From assembly GCA_963778165.1 (NCBI GenBank), contig CAVZTE010000001.1:1-64000 (forward strand): 64,000 bases of DNA. The letters run 5' to 3'. The stretch is from Bog-756 sp963778165 (GTDB lineage Bacteria; Actinomycetota; Acidimicrobiia; Acidimicrobiales; RAAP-2). Every line of letters begins with the position of its first letter. Positions within the stretch are counted from its first letter, which is position 1. The notes below the pieces were generated by a model, which was not told the DNA's origin, made no database searches, and was given only the letters and a program-made list of their open reading frames with translations. The translations under genes were made by a program, and so were the position numbers. Below are positions 16,258 through 23,849 of this stretch, piece by piece.

Positions 16258-19032
16258 TCAGTTGGCGCCGTGGCAGAGCTTGAACTTCTTGCCGCTCCCG
16301 CACCAGCACGGGTCGTTGCGCCCGATCTTCTCGCGGTCGGACTTCACGATGGGCAGCTGGGTCTCGCCGTCGTCGGCCAGCCGGTTGGTCACCCCGCCCT
16401 GGGCCGGGTTGGCCGAGGGGCCGGCGATGCCGGCGGTCACCTCCTCCAGCTCGGCCGGCGTGGCTGAGGCGAACGCCGCCGAGATGGCCCCGTCCCCCTG
16501 GACCGGATCGTCGGCGGCCAGGTAGCTGGCCCGGTCGAGGTCCGGCTCGGCGGCGGGCTCGGCCATGACCTGCACGTGGAACACGTAACGCAGGTAGTCG
16601 TCGTTGATGCCGTCCATCAGCTTGCCGAACATGGCGAAGCCCTCGCGTTGGTAGGCCACCAACGGGTCCTGGTTGCCCATGGCCCGCAGGTTGATGCCCT
16701 CACGCAGATAGTCCATCTCGGCCAGGTGGTCCTGCCACCGCTGGTCGATGATCTGGAGCATGATGTCCCGCTCCAGCTGGCGGGCGGTCTCGGCTCCGCC
16801 CGGAATGGTCTCGTCCCGCTCGGCGTAGAGATCCAGGGCCTCGGTCAGGATGCTCTCGGTGATCTGACCGATGGTGCTGGCGTCGGCCAGATCCTCGGCC
16901 ACGAACTTGGTCGGGTAGTACTGGGTCACCTCGGTGATCAGGCGGGGCAGGTCCCACTCCTCGGCGTACTCGGAGGGGCAGGCGGACGCCACCACGTCGG
17001 TCATGGTGGTCTCGAGCAGCTCGACAGTGTCGTCGTGCAGGTCCTCGCCCTCGATGATCTGGAAGCGGCGGCGGTAGATCACCTTGCGCTGCTCGTTCAT
17101 CACGTCGTCGTACTTGAGGACGTCCTTGCGGGATTCGGCGTTGCGACCCTCGACGGTGTTCTGGGCCCGCTCGATGGCCTTGGTCACCATCTTCGCCTCG
17201 ATGGGCACGTCATCGGGCAGGGCCCGTCCCATGACCCAGTTCATGGCGCCGGTGGCGAAGAGGCGCATGAGGTCGTCCTCCAGGGACAAGAAGAACCGGC
17301 TCTCACCGGGATCGCCCTGCCGGCCCGACCGGCCCCGTAGCTGGTTGTCGATGCGGCGGCTCTCGTGCCGCTCACTGCCCAGCACGTAGAGCCCGCCGAG
17401 CTCACGGACCTGGTTGCCCTCGTCCTCGCATACCGCGGCGAACTCGGCCTCGATGGCCTCGAGCTGGGCGGCACCCTCCTCGGTGGAGGTGTCGACGCCG
17501 CGGGCCATGGCCTCGCGGGCGGCCAGGCCCTCAGGGTTGCCGCCGAGGATGATGTCGACGCCACGACCGGCCATGTTGGTGGCCACGGTCACGCTGCCCA
17601 CCCGACCGGCCTGGGCCACGATCTCCGCCTCACGGAAGTGCTGCTTGGCGTTGAGCACCTCGTGGGGGATGCCGCGTTTCTCGAGCAGCCGGGAGAGGTG
17701 CTCGGACTTGGACACCGACGCCGTGCCCACCAGCACCGGCTGCCCCTTGGCGTGGCGCTCGTCGATGTCGTCCACCACTGCGGCGAACTTGGCGTCCTCC
17801 GACTTGTAGATGAGGTCGGCGTTGTCGGCACGGATCAGAGGCTTGTTGGGAGGGATGGGGACCACCGGGAGCTCGTAGGTGTTGGCGAACTCCGAGGCCT
17901 CGGTCTCGGCGGTGCCGGTCATCCCCGACAACTTCTCGTACAGCCGGAAGTAGTTCTGGAGGGTCACCGTGGCCCAGGTGTGGTTCTCCTCTTTGATCCG
18001 GACCCGCTCCTTGGCCTCCACGGCCTGGTGCAGCCCGTCCGACCAGCGGCGCCCGTCGAGGGTACGCCCGGTGAACTCGTCGACGATCTTGACCTCGCCC
18101 TCGGCCACCAGATAGTCCTTGTCCCGCCGGTAGAGCTCTTTGGCCAGCAGGGCCTGGGTCAGGTGGTGGACGTAGTTGACGGCCACGGCGTCGTACAGGT
18201 TGCCCACGCCCAGTTGCCGCTCGACCTTCTCGATCCCGGCCTCGGTGGGGACGACGATGCGCTTCTCCTCGTCCACCTCGTAGTCGTCCTCGGCCCGCAG
18301 GGTGCGGACGATGCCGGCGAACTGGTAGTAGAGCTGGGCCGACTCGGCGGCCGGTCCGGAGATGATCAGCGGGGTGCGGGCCTCGTCGATGAGGATGGAG
18401 TCCACCTCGTCGACGATGGCGAACCGGTGGCCGCGCTGGACCATGGCGTCCTTGGAGCGGGCCATGTTGTCCCGCAGGTAGTCGAAACCGAACTCGGTGT
18501 TGGTGCCGTAGGTCACATCGCACCCATAGGCCTCGCGCTTGGCCGCGGCGTCCTCGATGTCGGGGCCTACCCGGCCCACCGTCAGCCCCAGGAACCGGTG
18601 GAGCTGGCCCATCCACTCCGAGTCCCTGGTGGCCAGGTAGTCGTTGACCGTGACCACATGGACACCGTTTCCGGCCAGGGCGTTGACATAGACCGGAAGG
18701 GTGGAGACCAGGGTCTTGCCCTCACCGGTCTTCATCTCGGCGATCCACCCGAAGTGGAGGGCCATGCCCCCCATCAGCTGGGCGTCGAAGTGCCGCTGTC
18801 CGAGCACCCGCCAGGCGGCCTCCCGCACCAGGGCGAAGGCCTCGATCAGCAGGTCCTCGAGGCTCTCCCCGTTGTCGAGGCGCTCCCGGAAGACGTCGGT
18901 CAGCGCCCGCAGCTCCTCGTCGGAGCGCGCCTCCATCTCCGGCTCGAGGGCATTGACCAGTGGCACCAGCTCCGCCAGACGGCGGACTTTCTTGCCTTCA
19001 CCGGCGCGGAGGACCTTGGTGAGCACGCTCAT
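16258..19032 (-). CDS. secA: Preprotein translocase ATPase SecA
   Basis: 924 residues. Motor that drives unfolded proteins through SecYEG. Walker A in MKTGEGKT (residues 101-107), VDEVDSILIDEARTPLI as the DEAD-like box, and the preprotein cross-linking domain and second motor domain (TNMAGRGVDIILGGN, GRSGRQGDPG) are present. The C-terminal zinc motif CWCGSGKKFKLCH that binds SecB or phospholipid is also present. Length and order are those of housekeeping SecA1. A GAGGAA precedes the ATG. It lies between hpf and prfB, an order seen in many actinobacteria (inference from memory of those genomes). Confidence 0.98.
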   Translation of the reverse strand: MSVLTKVLRAGEGKKVRRLAELVPLVNALEPEMEARSDEELRALTDVFRERLDNGESLEDLLIEAFALVREAAWRVLGQRHFDAQLMGGMALHFGWIAEMKTGEGKTLVSTLPVYVNALAGNGVHVVTVNDYLATRDSEWMGQLHRFLGLTVGRVGPDIEDAAAKREAYGCDVTYGTNTEFGFDYLRDNMARSKDAMVQRGHRFAIVDEVDSILIDEARTPLIISGPAAESAQLYYQFAGIVRTLRAEDDYEVDEEKRIVVPTEAGIEKVERQLGVGNLYDAVAVNYVHHLTQALLAKELYRRDKDYLVAEGEVKIVDEFTGRTLDGRRWSDGLHQAVEAKERVRIKEENHTWATVTLQNYFRLYEKLSGMTGTAETEASEFANTYELPVVPIPPNKPLIRADNADLIYKSEDAKFAAVVDDIDERHAKGQPVLVGTASVSKSEHLSRLLEKRGIPHEVLNAKQHFREAEIVAQAGRVGSVTVATNMAGRGVDIILGGNPEGLAAREAMARGVDTSTEEGAAQLEAIEAEFAAVCEDEGNQVRELGGLYVLGSERHESRRIDNQLRGRSGRQGDPGESRFFLSLEDDLMRLFATGAMNWVMGRALPDDVPIEAKMVTKAIERAQNTVEGRNAESRKDVLKYDDVMNEQRKVIYRRRFQIIEGEDLHDDTVELLETTMTDVVASACPSEYAEEWDLPRLITEVTQYYPTKFVAEDLADASTIGQITESILTEALDLYAERDETIPGGAETARQLERDIMLQIIDQRWQDHLAEMDYLREGINLRAMGNQDPLVAYQREGFAMFGKLMDGINDDYLRYVFHVQVMAEPAAEPDLDRASYLAADDPVQGDGAISAAFASATPAELEEVTAGIAGPSANPAQGGVTNRLADDGETQLPIVKSDREKIGRNDPCWCGSGKKFKLCHGAN

Positions 19033-19041
19033 GGGTTCCTC

Positions 19042-19047
19042 ACTCTA
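19042..19047 (-). promoter_or_regulatory. Candidate -10 box upstream of secA
   Basis: TAGAGT, nine bases before the secA ATG, followed by GAGGAA, so a very short leader with a ribosome binding site is possible. Confidence 0.35.
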
Positions 19048-19087
19048 CCGTCGGCGCCCCTGGGCCTCTACCGTCAGGGACCGCCGG

Positions 19088-19103
19088 GACGGTCCGGACC
19101 GTC
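19088..19103. repeat. Perfect 16-base palindrome between hpf and secA
   Basis: GACGGTCC followed directly by GGACCGTC, with no loop. It could be an operator for a dimeric regulator of secA or part of a weak terminator after hpf; there is no T-run. Confidence 0.6.
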
Positions 19104-19177
19104 GGAGCCTCAGGGGATCGGCCCGTGCCGCGGCGCGTTCGGACCGCATCCCCTGACTCCAACCGGGCGCTGGCCCT

Positions 19178-19543
19178 TCAGGCGGTACGCACCTTCTCCC
19201 GCAGAACCGACACCGAGTTGGCCGGACGGCGGCGGGGGTGGGACCGACCGACCAGCCGGCCCTTGGTCTTTTCGAGTTGGTGCTCGACCTTCTCCACCAC
19301 CAGGTCCACGGCCACCAGCGGAACCGGTCCCGCCGCCCGGGCCCGGATGGACCGTCCGTGGCCGAGGATGATCACCTCGCAGCACTCACGATCGGCGATC
19401 CGCGGATTGCGCTCCTCGGAGAAGTGGACTTCAGCACGGTCGAGGCCCGGACACAGGTGTCCCAGCCGGCCGACTTTCTCTTTGGTCAGGGCCCTCACTT
19501 CGTCCGACACAATTCTCCTGCCGTATGCGATGACCACGTCCAC
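19178..19543 (-). CDS. hpf: Short ribosome hibernation promoting factor (S30AE domain)
   Basis: 121 residues. Binds the 30S subunit and silences ribosomes under stress. The S30AE fold is seen as VVIAYGRRIVSDEVRAL (first strand and helix), AEVHFSEERNPRI, ECCEVIILGHG and VDLVVEKVEHQLEKTKGR (second helix). There is no C-terminal dimerisation domain of the long form, so it is the short kind. The start is fixed by AGGAGG at 19552-19557, eight bases before the GTG at 19543. It leads into secA on the same strand. The upstream 750 bases are non-coding and carry an unusual repeat array, so its expression may be elaborately controlled. Confidence 0.85.
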   Translation of the reverse strand: MDVVIAYGRRIVSDEVRALTKEKVGRLGHLCPGLDRAEVHFSEERNPRIADRECCEVIILGHGRSIRARAAGPVPLVAVDLVVEKVEHQLEKTKGRLVGRSHPRRRPANSVSVLREKVRTA

Positions 19544-19964
19544 GTGCTCGACCTCCTGGTAGTTGGTTCTCGGGGTGCTACTTCTGGTTGCGGCCGGTCC
19601 TCCTGATCGGTCGTAGGGATGATTGGTGTGAACTGCGTGCGGCTGACCTGGTCTTTGACCCCACACTCGCCTGCAGTGAGTGCTGCGGCCCGGCTCCGGC
19701 GGCATCAACCGTCACCGGCTGTACACCCTTCGGAGTCGTTGTGGCACGCTTCACCTCATCTCCGCCAGCCCCCGACAGCCGGGGACTCCACGGGCAGGTC
19801 TTACTCCTAAGCCGCACCATGATCAGCAACCACGAGTTGCCTTACGTGGGTCGTTTTGCCTGCGACTGGCCTCGACTTGCAACCACAGACCCGCTCGCAG
19901 CTCACCTAAGGAGTGTACGCCTCGAAAGCGCAAATTCCAGGGGTCGGATCCACGGTTCACGAGG

Positions 19965-19992
19965 TTGTTATCGGGGCGTCACGCAATGGCAA
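19965..19992 (-). promoter_or_regulatory. Candidate sigma70-type promoter in the hpf leader region
   Basis: On the minus strand TTGCCA (19992-19987), a 16-base spacer and TAACAA (19970-19965). It would start a message with about 415 bases ahead of hpf. The -10 box is a weak match. Confidence 0.3.
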
Positions 19993-20171
19993 TACGGCCC
20001 CGGGCGCTTCCCGCGGGACCCTGATCGGGAAGAAATCCCTGTTCAACAGGCCAAAGTTTCTTGGCCGTTAGATGTGGGACGGTCCCGGAGCCCCAGGTGG
20101 CGGCAGCCGAGGTGACGGCTCCGGCCGGCACAGATGACGGCTCGGTGACGGTATTCGTGGCCCCAAGACGG

Positions 20172-20243
20172 CTCAGGTTTGATTCAGAAGCCGCTCAGGA
20201 ACCCTTCAGGAGAGGTTCAGCGAACCTTCAGTGGCGGTTTCAG
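20172..20243. promoter_or_regulatory. Array of seven direct repeats with an 11-base period
   Basis: TCAG on the plus strand (CTGA on the minus) begins at 20173, 20184, 20195, 20206, 20217, 20228 and 20240, that is five exact steps of 11 and one of 12. Most units read CTTCAG, GTTCAG or GCTCAG with a variable remainder. Direct repeats of one helical turn are the typical binding pattern of OmpR/PhoB-type response regulators. On the minus strand a TACCGT box (20153-20148) stands 18 bases beyond the last repeat, where a regulator-dependent promoter would have its -10. Confidence 0.6.
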
Positions 20244-20293
20244 TGGGCGGCGTGGGCGGCGTGCACCCAGTGGACCCAGTGAACCCAGTGGAC

Positions 20294-21373
20294 TCAGTGG
20301 GCGCCGGAGGTGAGCTGGGCCTTGAGCTCGTCGAGCACCGGGATCGGCCCCGGATCGATGCCCTCCTGGGCCGCCAGGTGGAGCGAGACGAAGTCACCGA
20401 TCATGGCCAGGTCCAGGAGCTGGGCCAGGTCTCCCTCGCCGCCCGCCCGCACCTCGATGATCTCGGCCACCACTTCGCGCAAGACCTCGGCCACCAGGTC
20501 GAAACGTCTGCTCACCTGGGGGTGCTCGGCGTCGTGACGCAGATTGACCAGGGTGATCAGCTGTCGGGTGGCATCGCCGTTCTGACCCCAACCGGCCAGC
20601 TCGTTGTGGCACAGCTCGGGATAGACGTTGTAGAAGGCCGGGGTCTTGGCGTTCTCGTTGATCTGGCACTTCCACCGCAGGGCCGCGGCCGCACCGAGGT
20701 CGGCGGAGCTGTGTATGAGCGGGATGGTCCGTCCTATCTGGCGAGCCACCTCCTCGGCGCTGCTGCCCGGCCGGACCAGCTCGTTGCGCCGGAACCGGAG
20801 CTGGCTGACCGCCTGGTCCACCCACTGCAGCGCCCCCGGGAACAGCCCGATCTCCTCCAGCACCACCAGCGGCGGGATGGCCAGGGCCCCCAACGCCGCC
20901 CGGGGCTGGGGGATGCCCCCGGCCAGGTGGACCACCGGGACGTGCCACTCGTCGGCCAGGTTGACCAGGGCACCACCGCCGGCCACCACCACCAGCGAGG
21001 CCCCGGCTTCGTAGGCCGCCGCGGCGGCCTCCACCGTCTCCTCGGTGTCGCCGGAGAACGAGATGGCGAAGACCAACGACCCTGTGCCCACGTAGTCGGG
21101 CGGCTGGTAGCCCTTGACCACGGTGACCGGAACCGGCATGAACGGTGCCGCCGCCGCGGCCAGGACGTTGCCGGCGAAGCCGCTTCCGCCCATGCCCAGC
21201 ACCACCACGTTCTCGACCCGGTCGTGCTGGGGGAGGCCCTCGATGCCGCGAGCCGCACTGACCGCCGCCTCCACCTGCTCGGGCAGTCCGGTGGCTGCAC
21301 CCCACATATCCTGCGAGTCCACCGCCAACGGGGACGTCGCCGTGGCGGCCGAGCCGCCTCCCGTGACCGTCAC
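20294..21373 (-). CDS. SIS-domain phosphoglucose/phosphomannose isomerase
   Basis: 359 residues. Double SIS-domain enzyme of the bifunctional PGI/PMI family, interconverting glucose 6-phosphate or mannose 6-phosphate with fructose 6-phosphate. The first SIS domain shows VVVLGMGGSGFAGNVLAA and AISFSGDTEETVEA. The C-terminal part has KCQINENAKTPAFYNVYPE and CHNELAGW, which match the family's conserved Glu and His loop. It is encoded after the Trm112-like gene with a four-base overlap, and phosphomannomutase lies upstream, so the three form one unit for mannose and glucose phosphate supply. The Mycobacterium tuberculosis counterpart next to manB (Rv3256c) has the same position. Confidence 0.85.
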   Translation of the reverse strand: MTVTGGGSAATATSPLAVDSQDMWGAATGLPEQVEAAVSAARGIEGLPQHDRVENVVVLGMGGSGFAGNVLAAAAAPFMPVPVTVVKGYQPPDYVGTGSLVFAISFSGDTEETVEAAAAAYEAGASLVVVAGGGALVNLADEWHVPVVHLAGGIPQPRAALGALAIPPLVVLEEIGLFPGALQWVDQAVSQLRFRRNELVRPGSSAEEVARQIGRTIPLIHSSADLGAAAALRWKCQINENAKTPAFYNVYPELCHNELAGWGQNGDATRQLITLVNLRHDAEHPQVSRRFDLVAEVLREVVAEIIEVRAGGEGDLAQLLDLAMIGDFVSLHLAAQEGIDPGPIPVLDELKAQLTSGAH

Positions 21374-21615
21374 GACCCGGCCGGCTCGCCGGTGGTCTGG
21401 GCCCCGCCCGCTTCCGCCTTGGCGGTCAGGCGGGCGTCCTCGGCGTCATCAACCGTGGTGGCCTCGTCGATCAGCATGACCGGAATCCCGTCGCGCACCT
21501 CATAGCTCCGCTTGAGCCGGGGGTTGTAGAGCCGATCCTCGTCGGCGAAGTACAGCAACGGGCCCTTGTCCTCCGGGCACGCCAGCACCTCGATCAGGAG
21601 CGGGTCGAGCGTCAT
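21370..21615 (-). CDS. Trm112-like small protein
   Basis: 81 residues. The first 50 (LIEVLACPEDKGPLLYF, LKRSYEVRDGIPVML) match the Trm112/YcaR fold. In that fold a short CP motif and an IPVML-like strand are typical. Only one Cys (ACPEDKGP) is seen where zinc-binding forms have several, so it probably does not bind zinc. The C-terminal 25 residues are acidic and Ala-rich without similarity. Such proteins in eukaryotes activate methyltransferases; the bacterial role is unclear. A GAGAGGAA stands upstream of the ATG. It sits between phosphomannomutase and the isomerase, a conserved place in actinobacteria. Confidence 0.82.
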   Translation of the reverse strand: MTLDPLLIEVLACPEDKGPLLYFADEDRLYNPRLKRSYEVRDGIPVMLIDEATTVDDAEDARLTAKAEAGGAQTTGEPAGS

Positions 21616-21628
21616 GGTGCATTCCTCT

Positions 21629-21680
21629 CTGGTCGGACCGTTCTGTCTGGTCGGACCGTTCTGTCTGGTCGCCTGTCTGG
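21629..21680. repeat. Tandem 18-base repeat upstream of the Trm112-like gene
   Basis: Two perfect copies of TCTGGTCGGACCGTTCTG and a shortened third and fourth, in the 79-base gap between phosphomannomutase and the Trm112-like gene. Each unit contains GGTCGGACC-type partial dyads. Confidence 0.7.
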
Positions 21681-21694
21681 TCGGCCTGTCACGG

Positions 21695-23080
21695 TCACGC
21701 CCCTTGCAGCCGGTCGATGTCGGAGCGGACCTCCGCCACGTGGAGGGCCAAGGACTCGTCGTCGGGAGCCTCCACGTTGAGCCGCAGCAGGGGCTCGGTG
21801 TTCGACGGGCGCAGGTTGAACCACCAATCGCCCCGGTCCACGGTCAGGCCGTCCAACCGGTCGGCGACCCCGAGCTTCCCTCCGGCCGCATCGACCTCGG
21901 TGGCCATGGCCTCCACCACCTTGGCCGGATTGTCCACCTCGGTGTTGATCTCGCCCGAGTCGGCGTAGCGCCGGAACGGCTCCAGCAGCTCGGAGAGCGG
22001 GGAGCCGGTCACGCTCAGCAGCTCGAGGACCACCATGGCGGCGATGATGCCGGAGTCGGCCCGGTAGTTGTCCCGGAAGTAGTAGTGGCCCGAGTGCTCA
22101 CCACCGAAGATGGCCCCGGTGTCCGCCATCACCTGCTTGATGTAGCTGTGGCCCACCTTGGTACGTATACCCACACCGCCCTTTTCGGCGATGACCTCGG
22201 GGACCACCCGCGAGCAGATGCAGTTGTAGAGGACGGTGGACCCCGGGTGCTTGTCCAGCATGGACGAGGCCACCAGGGCGGTGGTCAGCGAGCCCGACAC
22301 CGTCTGGGACTTCTCGTCGACCAGGAACACCCGGTCGGCATCGCCGTCGAAGGCCAGGCCGACGTCGGCCCTCGAAGCCTGCACCGCCTCCTTCAGAGCC
22401 ACCAGGTTTTCGGGTTGGATCGGATCGGCCGGGTGGTTCGGGAAGTTCCCGTCCAACTCGGGAAAGAGAATGGCCACCTCGAAGGGCAGACCCTCGAAGA
22501 CCTTGGGCGCCACCAGCCCACCCATGCCGTTGGCGGTGTCGGCCACCACCCGCAGCGGCGCCAGCACGCCGACGTCGACGAAGGAGCGGACGTGGGTGGC
22601 GTACTCCTCCAGCACCGAGCGGTCCACCGAGGGTGCCGTCGGGGTCAGGCCGGCCCCTCCCCCTGCGCCCCACTCGTCCAACAGGGCCTCGGCGGTGGCC
22701 TGGATCTCGTTCAACCCGGTGTCCCGTCCGATGGGGCGGGCCCCGGCCAGGCACAGCTTGAGGCCGTTGTAGCGGGCCGGGTTGTGGGACGCGGTGAACA
22801 TGGCGCCGGGGGCGTCGAGGTTCCCCGCCGCGAAATACAGCATGTCCGTGGAGCCCAGGCCCAGGTCGATGACCTCCACCCCCTCGGAGCGGACCCCCTC
22901 GGAGAACGCCTGGGACAGCTCGACCCCCGACTCCCGCATGTCCCGGGCCACCAGCAGGGTCGGGCCCCCGGTGAAACGGGCCACGGCCACTCCGATGGCC
23001 CGGAACTTGACCGCGTCGAGCTGGTCCGGGACCACCCCGCGAATGTCGTAGGCCTTGAAGACGTCGGCAAGGGAGGTCAT
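21695..23080 (-). CDS. manB: Phosphomannomutase/phosphoglucomutase
   Basis: 461 residues. Moves phosphate between C6 and C1 of mannose or glucose. Starts DVFKAYDIRG as in the family; the phosphoserine loop is TASHNP; the metal loop is FDGDADRVFLVDEKS (DGDAD); the sugar-binding loop is GGEHSGHYYF; the phosphate-binding loop near the end is RPSNTEPLLRL. All four active-site loops are intact. It leads the block with the Trm112-like protein and the isomerase. Its product feeds GDP-mannose or dTDP/UDP-glucose synthesis used by the polysaccharide genes further right. Confidence 0.94.
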   Translation of the reverse strand: MTSLADVFKAYDIRGVVPDQLDAVKFRAIGVAVARFTGGPTLLVARDMRESGVELSQAFSEGVRSEGVEVIDLGLGSTDMLYFAAGNLDAPGAMFTASHNPARYNGLKLCLAGARPIGRDTGLNEIQATAEALLDEWGAGGGAGLTPTAPSVDRSVLEEYATHVRSFVDVGVLAPLRVVADTANGMGGLVAPKVFEGLPFEVAILFPELDGNFPNHPADPIQPENLVALKEAVQASRADVGLAFDGDADRVFLVDEKSQTVSGSLTTALVASSMLDKHPGSTVLYNCICSRVVPEVIAEKGGVGIRTKVGHSYIKQVMADTGAIFGGEHSGHYYFRDNYRADSGIIAAMVVLELLSVTGSPLSELLEPFRRYADSGEINTEVDNPAKVVEAMATEVDAAGGKLGVADRLDGLTVDRGDWWFNLRPSNTEPLLRLNVEAPDDESLALHVAEVRSDIDRLQGA

Positions 23081-23089
23081 GGCCGGGCC

Positions 23090-23095
23090 ATCCTA
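23090..23095 (-). promoter_or_regulatory. Candidate -10 box of manB
   Basis: TAGGAT, nine bases before the ATG at 23080, no clear ribosome binding site between. Confidence 0.4.
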
Positions 23096-23165
23096 CCCAG
23101 CCGGTCCTGGCCCCTTGTGACCCTGGCCCCGGACCTTGGCCCCGGCGTTGGCCCCGGCCTTGCTC

Positions 23166-23840
23166 CTAACCCTCGCTCTGACTCCCGCCCTGACTCTGGG
23201 GGTCGCCTCCGCCCTGGGCCAGCAGATGGACCACGTCACCCGACAGGGCCGTGCACAACTCGGCCAGCAGTTCCATCCGCCCCGTGAGATCGGAGCAGGC
23301 CAGCAGGTGCTGGCGATCGACCAGGGTCAGTGGGGCCAGCTCGCACAGGTGCCACCCGGTCTCGTCGGGATCACCGCCGATGTCGAGATCGTGAGCCAGG
23401 GCCGGAACCTCCCCCAACTCGGAGAGCAGTGACCGCAGTCTGCGCACCGCCGCCTCGGCCGCCGTGAGGGCGGGAGGGGTGGCGCCGGGGTCGCCGGGAT
23501 CCGCTTCCACCAGCTCTTCGACCACGGCCCGGGGGTACGGGTCGTCGTCCAGCCACCGGCTGATCAGGATCCGCCCCCTCCCCTGGCTCATCACCAGCAT
23601 CCGGCCGTCATCCAACCCGGCCACCTCGGTGAGCCGGGCCACCGTGCCCACGTCGACCCGCTGATCCCCGCCGCCGACCTCCGAGCCGCGGGAGATGAGG
23701 ACCACGCCGAACTCCCCGTCACCGGCCAGGCAGTCGGCCATCAGGGCCCGGTACCGCTCCTCGAACACATGCAACGGAAGCGAGGCATGGGGAAAGAGCA
23801 CCGTGGAGAGCGGGAACATCCCGAGCGTCCGGGCCACCAC
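23166..23840 (-). CDS. LON substrate-binding-domain protein
   Basis: 224 residues. Contains only the N-terminal substrate-recognition domain of Lon protease: LGMFPLSTVLFPHASLPLHVFEERYR at the start (residues 6-31, the region that names the family), then GEFGVVLISRGSEVGGG and TVARLTEV. There is no ATPase or protease part, as in the stand-alone LON proteins of actinobacteria. The last 20 residues are Gly/Gln/Ser-rich. It is encoded nine bases after the large membrane protein and is probably co-transcribed with it. The start may be the GTG at 23840 or the ATG at 23819. Its role is unknown. Confidence 0.82.
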   Translation of the reverse strand: MVARTLGMFPLSTVLFPHASLPLHVFEERYRALMADCLAGDGEFGVVLISRGSEVGGGDQRVDVGTVARLTEVAGLDDGRMLVMSQGRGRILISRWLDDDPYPRAVVEELVEADPGDPGATPPALTAAEAAVRRLRSLLSELGEVPALAHDLDIGGDPDETGWHLCELAPLTLVDRQHLLACSDLTGRMELLAELCTALSGDVVHLLAQGGGDPQSQGGSQSEG

Positions 23841-23849
23841 CGGCCCCCG

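Larger units (their letters stand above)
19544..20293 (-). other. Long non-coding region upstream of hpf, possible structured leader
   Basis: 750 bases without a convincing gene on either strand. Open frames here have no conserved motifs, and the base composition is lower in G+C than in the genes. Within 19800-19920 ACTCCT and AGGAGT can pair over about 100 bases. GTGGTTGC occurs twice inside (minus strand), and several short inverted pairs are seen. At the right end are the 11-base array and a 9-base repeat of CCCAGTGGA-like units (20265-20300) that runs into the end of the isomerase gene. I could not match the region to a riboswitch class I know. comF, often next to hpf in relatives, is not recognisable. 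Confidence 0.55.

Noticed and set aside
19800..19920. M-box-like start (TTAGGTGAG on the minus strand) in the hpf leader
   Set aside because: Only the first nine bases resemble the magnesium riboswitch; the later conserved blocks are missing.
19588..20115. 175-codon open frame on the plus strand upstream of hpf
   Set aside because: No conserved motif, composition unlike the genes around it, and it runs across the repeat and leader region; treated as non-coding.
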